A DNA stretch of 10,000 nucleotides from the NCBI RefSeq assembly GCF_020217025.1, contig NZ_JAIWOF010000090.1, forward strand, positions 1 through 10,000, given 5' to 3'. The DNA comes from Flavobacterium sp. Lineage in GTDB: Bacteria > Bacteroidota > Bacteroidia > Flavobacteriales > Flavobacteriaceae. Of the stretch, positions 5,970 through 10,000 are shown one piece after another. Position numbers and translations under genes: made by a program. The notes under the pieces are model-generated. The model saw only the letters and a list, made by a program, of their open reading frames with translations. It was not told the DNA's origin and searched no databases. Every line of letters starts with the position of its first letter. Positions within the stretch are counted from its first letter, which is position 1.

Positions 5970-8306
5970 CTATCCTATAACTTCCAACTTCGCAAATCGC
6001 AACAACAACTTCTTTAATCCGCCAACATCAAAACGAATTTCGGCTTTTTTATCGGCACCTATTCCTTCAATATTTACGATTTGTCCTTTTCCAAAACGTT
6101 CGTGCATTACGATATTTCCAACGTTTAAATTCGCATCGACAACATTAGAACTTCCTGAGTTACTTGAAACAGGTTTCAGTCTTCTAATATTTGCCGTTGG
6201 ACTTGGTTGGTCTTGCGTTAAATATTTTGGTGGTGTTCCTGCGGTTGGCTTTGCTAATCTTAATTTCGATTTATCAATATCGCCAAAAACATCAATATCC
6301 ATAACCGGTTTGTAACGATAACCTGAATCTACTGGATTCAAATATTCTAAATATTGATCGTTAATTTCTTCAATAAAACGCGATGGTTCGCTATCTACTA
6401 ATTTTCCCCAACGGTAACGCGATTGCGCATACGTCAAATACGCTTGATGTTCGGCACGAGTTAAGGCTACGTAGAATAAACGACGCTCTTCTTCTAATTC
6501 GCTACGAGTATTCAAACTCATCGCACTTGGAAACAAGTCTTCTTCTAATCCCACAATAAACACGTGAGGAAACTCTAATCCTTTGGCTAAGTGAATCGTC
6601 ATTAAAGCTACTCTATCGTCATCACCTGTGTCTTTATCTAAATCGGTAGCTAAAGCTACGTCTTCTAAAAATTCGGCTAACGCACCTCTTGCTCCGTCGA
6701 TTTCTTTTTGTCCTTCGGTGAAGTCTTTTATACCGTTTAGCAATTCTTCTATATTTTCAATTTTAGCAATTCCTTCTGGAGTTCCGTCTTTCTTAAGCTC
6801 TTGAACTAATCCTGTCTTCTTCGTAACATGATCAGTTAAGAAAAACGCATCTTGATTTTCATTGATAACTTGGAAACTCTTAATCATCGTCACAAAATCA
6901 TTCAATTTTGCTTTTGTTCCTGCATTTAGTTTCAAATCGATTTTATCAATATGTTCCATCACTTCAAAAATAGAACGCTTGTAATGATTGGCAGCAACTG
7001 TTAATTTCTCAACCGTAGTATCACCAATTCCTCTTGCTGGATAATTAATAACACGAACTAAGGCTTCTTCATCTTTTGGATTAATTACCAAACGCAAATA
7101 GGCTAAAACGTCTTTAATTTCTTTACGTTGATAGAACGATAAACCACCATAGATTCGATACGGAATATCGCGTTTACGCAACGCATCTTCCATAGCACGA
7201 GATTGCGCATTCGTACGATATAGAATTGCAAATTGTCCGTTCAGCATTTGGTTTTGCATCTTCTGTTCGAAAATAGTTGCTGCAACAAAACGACCTTCTT
7301 CTCCATCAGTTAAACTTCGGTGAACTTTTATTTTTGGTCCATCATCGTTCGATGTCCAAACGATTTTATCTAACTTGGTTTTATTCTTATCGATTACATT
7401 ATTCGCAGCTTCTACGATATTTTTAGACGAACGATAATTTTGTTCCAAACGATACAATTGCACGTTTTCGTAATCTTTCTGGAAATTTAAAATGTTATTG
7501 ATGTTCGCACCTCGAAACGCATAAATACTCTGTGCATCATCACCTACCACACAAATATTTTGAAATCTATCGGATAAGGCTCGAACAATCAAATACTGTG
7601 AGTGATTCGTATCTTGGTACTCATCTACTAAAATGTATCGAAATCTATCTTGATATTTCGCTAACACATCTGGAAAACGATTCAATAATTCATTGGTTTT
7701 CAATAGTAAATCATCAAAATCCATCGCACCCGATTTAAAACAACGCTCTACGTATTGCTGATAAATTTCACCCATACGAGGTTTTTTGCTCATGGCATCC
7801 GCTTCTTGTAACTCGGGATTATTGAAATAGGCTTTTACTGTGATTAGTGAGTTTTTATATGATGAAATACGACCTAAGATTTGCTTTGGTTTGTAAATGT
7901 CTTTATCCAATTGCATTTCTTTGATGATGCCTCCCAAACAACGTAAAGAATCTTGCGAATCGTAAATCGTGAAATTCGATGGATAACCTAATTTATCGGC
8001 TTCACTTCTTAAAATCTTAGCAAAAACCGAGTGAAAAGTTCCCATCCAAAGGTTTTTGGCTTCGTTATTTCCAACAATATCTGCAATACGTTTTTTCATT
8101 TCACGTGCGGCTTTGTTGGTAAAAGTTAAGGCCAAGATATTAAATGCATCTACACCTTGACTCATCAAGTTAGCTATACGAACGGTTAACACACGCGTTT
8201 TTCCAGAACCCGCGCCCGCAATTACAATCATGGGGCCGTCTTTCTGCAATACAGGTGCTTGCTGTGCTTCGTTTAATTGGCTGATATATCGCTGCATTTC
8301 TTTCAT
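5970..8306 (-). CDS. uvrD: UvrD/PcrA-type ATP-dependent 3'-5' DNA helicase (SF1A)
   Basis: This complete 778-residue superfamily 1A helicase would unwind DNA 3' to 5' in nucleotide-excision and mismatch repair and in removing recombinase or stalled replication complexes. All motifs are present in order: Q motif LNEAQQAPV (11-19), Walker A AGAGSGKT (30-37, Lys36), Ia LTFTNKAAREM (60-70), II VDEYQDTN (227-234), III GDDAQSIYAFRGA (255-267), IV LEQNYRSS (287-294), the YGGLSFYQRKEIKD region (386-399), V TIHLAKGLEF (570-579) and VI with arginine finger Arg617 in YVALTRAE. The C-terminal 48 residues (731-778) form the PcrA/UvrD Tudor-like domain that contacts RNA polymerase in related proteins. The ATG at 8306 fits a promoter just upstream; Met4 is a possible alternative. 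No nuclease domain is present, so it is not RecB or AddA. Confidence 0.97.
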   Translation of the reverse strand: MKEMQRYISQLNEAQQAPVLQKDGPMIVIAGAGSGKTRVLTVRIANLMSQGVDAFNILALTFTNKAAREMKKRIADIVGNNEAKNLWMGTFHSVFAKILRSEADKLGYPSNFTIYDSQDSLRCLGGIIKEMQLDKDIYKPKQILGRISSYKNSLITVKAYFNNPELQEADAMSKKPRMGEIYQQYVERCFKSGAMDFDDLLLKTNELLNRFPDVLAKYQDRFRYILVDEYQDTNHSQYLIVRALSDRFQNICVVGDDAQSIYAFRGANINNILNFQKDYENVQLYRLEQNYRSSKNIVEAANNVIDKNKTKLDKIVWTSNDDGPKIKVHRSLTDGEEGRFVAATIFEQKMQNQMLNGQFAILYRTNAQSRAMEDALRKRDIPYRIYGGLSFYQRKEIKDVLAYLRLVINPKDEEALVRVINYPARGIGDTTVEKLTVAANHYKRSIFEVMEHIDKIDLKLNAGTKAKLNDFVTMIKSFQVINENQDAFFLTDHVTKKTGLVQELKKDGTPEGIAKIENIEELLNGIKDFTEGQKEIDGARGALAEFLEDVALATDLDKDTGDDDRVALMTIHLAKGLEFPHVFIVGLEEDLFPSAMSLNTRSELEEERRLFYVALTRAEHQAYLTYAQSRYRWGKLVDSEPSRFIEEINDQYLEYLNPVDSGYRYKPVMDIDVFGDIDKSKLRLAKPTAGTPPKYLTQDQPSPTANIRRLKPVSSNSGSSNVVDANLNVGNIVMHERFGKGQIVNIEGIGADKKAEIRFDVGGLKKLLLRFAKLEVIG

Positions 8307-8333
8307 AGGATTCGATAACTTTTAACTAATTTA

Positions 8334-8364
8334 CAAAAATACACTTTGGTAAGTGTTTTTACAA
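8334..8364 (-). promoter_or_regulatory. Bacteroidota-type promoter of uvrD
   Basis: On the minus strand TTG (8364-8362) is followed after exactly 20 bases by TATTTTTG (8341-8334), a perfect match to the -7 consensus TAnnTTTG with the normal spacing for the Bacteroidota primary sigma factor. Transcription would begin about 20-25 bases ahead of the helicase ATG at 8306. A 6-base inverted repeat, ACACTT/AAGTGT (8341-8356), lies in the spacer. Confidence 0.65.
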
Positions 8365-8400
8365 GTTTTTATTTTGTGCTTAAAGTGAGAGAAATATTTA

Positions 8401-8481
8401 AACACATAGAGACAATAGATTTACTTTTTGTTGATTTTAGTCCGAAGCTTCGGACGTTTTACTTAACATAGATAACATAGA
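8401..8481. repeat. Short CATAGA-type intergenic repeats
   Basis: TAACATAGA occurs twice in tandem at 8464-8472 and 8473-8481. A related stretch, AACACATAGAGACAATAGA, lies at 8401-8419 on the other side of the palindrome. From memory, CACATAGA-like runs are common between flavobacterial genes, so this may be a worn copy of a dispersed extragenic repeat. Only the local repetition is seen directly. Confidence 0.3.
8440..8455. repeat. Perfect 16-base palindrome
   Basis: GTCCGAAGCTTCGGAC is its own reverse complement and is far more GC-rich than its surroundings. As RNA it would fold into a six-base-pair stem with an AGCT loop, followed on the plus strand by GTTTT. It resembles a terminator core, but no gene reads into it, because the neighbours on both sides are transcribed away. 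It may be a leftover terminator, part of a dispersed repeat, or a protein-binding site. Confidence 0.5.
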
Positions 8482-8562
8482 AAAATTGAGCAACTCATTT
8501 TTGAATTTAAGATTTAATTTTAACCATTTCTTTAATTTCTCAAATCTGTGTTCCTAAACCTA

Positions 8563-8593
8563 TTTGAATTTTAATAATTTTAATCTTAATTTG
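8563..8593 (+). promoter_or_regulatory. Probable promoter of the small membrane protein gene
   Basis: TTTG at 8563-8566 is followed after 19 bases by TTAATTTG at 8586-8593, one mismatch from TAnnTTTG. The spacing is normal for Bacteroidota. Transcription would start near base 8600, leaving a leader of about 17 bases before the ATG at 8617. Confidence 0.45.
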
Positions 8594-8616
8594 CGACATA
8601 TTTAAATCTATTTAAA

Positions 8617-9141
8617 ATGACAATCGAAGATAAATTATTAGAAATTGCTGCTTATACCTTACCTGCTTTGATTACGGGTGGTGTAGCTTTTGTAATGATG
8701 CAAAAATTTTATAACAGCGAAGAAAGTAAACGCAAATTTGAATTACTAAGAGAAAATCAAAAACAAGCGTTACCTATTCGTTTGCAAGCGTATGAGCGAA
8801 TGGTTTTGTTGTTGGAAAGAATTAACCCAACACAATTGTTACTTCGTGTAGCTCCAATTAGCAAAAGTAAAGATGATTATGCAACTTTATTATCGCACCA
8901 TATTCAAACTGAATTTGAGCATAATTTAACGCAACAAATTTATTTAACCTCAGAAACTTGGGATATCATATTGAAAGCTAAAAACAGTACGGTGCAAATG
9001 ATTCGAAAAAATGCACTTAGAGAAGATGTTGCTGATGCCGATAAACTAAGAGAAGCCATCATGTTAGAACTAACAGAAACCGAAGCGCCAAGTAATATTG
9101 CAATTAGCTTTTTGAAAGAAGAATTGAAAAGAGTATTTTAA
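8617..9141 (+). CDS. Small membrane-anchored protein of unknown function (possibly DUF7935-like)
   Basis: This 174-residue protein has no recognised catalytic motif. Residues about 9-29 (IAAYTLPALITGGVAFVMMQ) form one hydrophobic helix near the N-terminus without a cleavage site, so it is probably an inner-membrane anchor with the rest in the cytoplasm. The remaining 140 residues look all-helical and highly charged, with LRENQKQALPIRLQAYERM (44-62) and LLLERINP (63-70) the most distinctive part. From memory such proteins recur in Flavobacteriia as a conserved domain of unknown function, perhaps DUF7935, but that label is unchecked. The gene stands alone, with its own promoter candidate and a strong terminator. 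No function is proposed. Confidence 0.75.
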   Translation: MTIEDKLLEIAAYTLPALITGGVAFVMMQKFYNSEESKRKFELLRENQKQALPIRLQAYERMVLLLERINPTQLLLRVAPISKSKDDYATLLSHHIQTEFEHNLTQQIYLTSETWDIILKAKNSTVQMIRKNALREDVADADKLREAIMLELTETEAPSNIAISFLKEELKRVF

Positions 9142-9145
9142 ATAT

Positions 9146-9175
9146 AAATCCCGAGTTGTAGCTCGGGATTTTTTT
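9146..9175. terminator. Strong shared intrinsic terminator
   Basis: Bases 9146-9155 pair with 9162-9171 over ten base pairs, including the GC-rich core TCCCGAG/CTCGGGA, around a six-base loop, and run straight into a T-tract ending at 9175. It terminates the small membrane protein gene. The convergent right-hand gene has its stop codon inside the same T-tract (9174-9176), so the hairpin also follows that gene at once; on the minus strand the tail is TTTATATTT, a weaker U-tract. Confidence 0.9.
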
Positions 9176-10000
9176 ATTTTTCGTTTAAAAATTTCAAATA
9201 CAACTCTTTCATAGTTACATCCGAAGTCGACGCTAATTTTTCAACTATTGTTCTGTATTCTGGTTTTTTGAGTAATAAACGAACGTTATCTCTTCCAAAC
9301 TTAGTGAACTGCCACTTGTGATGCACCGTTGCTTTAAACAATAATTCAATTACTTTTTCATCATTTGAATTTAGTTGTAATAACAATTCTAAAGCGTTCT
9401 GTCTCACGGAACTTTCATAGTTTTCTGAAGCAAAATCTAACAATTTATTATACGAAGTAACTTTCACTTGCTCCGGCAGATTTTCCGTATTCATTGCTAA
9501 AGCTAACCAAGTTAAGCGGAAACTTTTATCATTATTTCCAACGATCTCTTTTGTCTGTTCTAAATAACGTAAACGTTCATCAGGAAAGTTTTTCCAAAGA
9601 TTAGTTAAAGCTATTTCTTTCGTTTGGTAGGAATTATCTTCTAACAATGTTTCATATTGAAATCTAAAAGCTTCTGGAATTACAGATGTGGATTCCGCAA
9701 CGGCTCTTCTTACCAAAATATCATTTGTTGCCAAAGCAGTTTCTAAAATGACTTTTCGTTCTTCAAAAGGAATATTTCGCGTTTGATAAACAATGTATTG
9801 TTTAATTGGATAATACGCATCTGATTTTAGAATTTCTGTTAATTCGGCTAATGATTTTTTACTTTTCTTCAAAGTAAAATAATCTTGAATGAATTTGTTT
9901 TTAGAAAGGTATTTTTGAGCGATTTCCATTTCAAATCCTGGCTTTTCTAACCAAACCTTTTTGAAATTTTCCACATTATAACCCGAAATATCTTTTACAA
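9174..10000 (-). CDS. C-terminal part of a larger protein, probably an M1-family aminopeptidase (5' end outside window)
   Basis: About 275 residues are visible and the frame stays open to the right edge. A GTG at 9974 is an in-frame valine codon rather than a likely start: upstream codons continue as VKDISGYN before VENFKKVWLEKPGF. The segment ISGYNVENFKKVWLEKPGFEM resembles the end of the M1 peptidase catalytic region in flavobacterial aminopeptidases, where a tryptophan-containing helix precedes a helical domain. The rest is a chain of paired amphipathic helices like HEAT repeats (PFEERKVILETALATNDILVRRA, YESSVRQNALELLLQLNSND). The zinc motif HExxH would lie upstream, outside the window, so the M1 assignment is tentative; a HEAT-repeat protein of another kind is possible. 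Confidence 0.6.
   Translation of the reverse strand, partial: VKDISGYNVENFKKVWLEKPGFEMEIAQKYLSKNKFIQDYFTLKKSKKSLAELTEILKSDAYYPIKQYIVYQTRNIPFEERKVILETALATNDILVRRAVAESTSVIPEAFRFQYETLLEDNSYQTKEIALTNLWKNFPDERLRYLEQTKEIVGNNDKSFRLTWLALAMNTENLPEQVKVTSYNKLLDFASENYESSVRQNALELLLQLNSNDEKVIELLFKATVHHKWQFTKFGRDNVRLLLKKPEYRTIVEKLASTSDVTMKELYLKFLNEK

Larger units (their letters stand above)
8307..8616. other. Divergent intergenic region, 310 bases, no gene
   Basis: This stretch separates the divergently transcribed helicase and the small membrane protein gene. It contains a helicase promoter on the minus strand (8334-8364), short CATAGA-type repeats (8401-8481), a perfect palindrome (8440-8455) and a likely plus-strand promoter (8563-8593). 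I see no credible coding frame, tRNA or riboswitch in it. Confidence 0.75.

Noticed and set aside
7532..7738. Plus-strand open frame of 68 codons
   Set aside because: It lies fully inside the helicase gene on the opposite strand and has no family resemblance or promoter.
3121..8306. A new defence system made of helicase, YrdC-fold protein and two-component pair
   Set aside because: The helicase is a standard housekeeping UvrD/PcrA and the other genes are typical chromosomal families; no nuclease, toxin or mobile element is nearby.

Overview
This AT-rich window reads as a Bacteroidota chromosome, most likely a Flavobacteriaceae (Flavobacterium-like). The signs are Bacteroidota-type promoters (TTG/TTTG, about 20 bases, then TAnnTTTG), no Shine-Dalgarno sequences, a lipoprotein with an acidic surface-export-like N-terminus, a CsgG with an extra C-terminal barrel, and protein families typical of that group. 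It is mostly an ordinary chromosomal region: no phage, insertion sequence, CRISPR array, tRNA or rRNA was seen.

Region 1 (1-2936, plus strand) is the end of a curli-type secretion operon. A CsgG outer-membrane channel lipoprotein, lacking only its first few residues at the window edge, is followed 2 bases later by a probable surface lipoprotein with a carboxypeptidase-regulatory-like domain, a fibronectin-III-like domain and a TolB/WD40-like propeller. A hairpin closes the unit.

Region 2 (3121-8306, minus strand) holds four genes in one direction, read right to left: a UvrD/PcrA helicase, a YciO-type member of the Sua5/YciO/YrdC family, a LytS-like eight-helix histidine kinase and its LytTR response regulator. 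Kinase and regulator overlap by ATGA. The helicase has a clear promoter. A perfect 9-base direct repeat with a 12-base spacer lies upstream of the kinase; this is the geometry of LytTR binding sites and suggests autoregulation. Regions 1 and 2 converge on the hairpin at 2916-2936, whose U-tract is best on the minus strand.

Region 3 (8307-8616) is a 310-base divergent intergenic stretch with a promoter at each end, a perfect 16-base palindrome and short CATAGA-type repeats. Region 4 has a small membrane-anchored protein of unknown function (8617-9141, plus), which converges on the HEAT-like C-terminus of a larger minus-strand protein, probably an M1-family aminopeptidase, running off the right edge. 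These two genes share a strong hairpin terminator.

The points most worth following are the candidate LytTR operator, the changed CsgG constriction together with its fused barrel, and the surface lipoprotein coupled to csgG.
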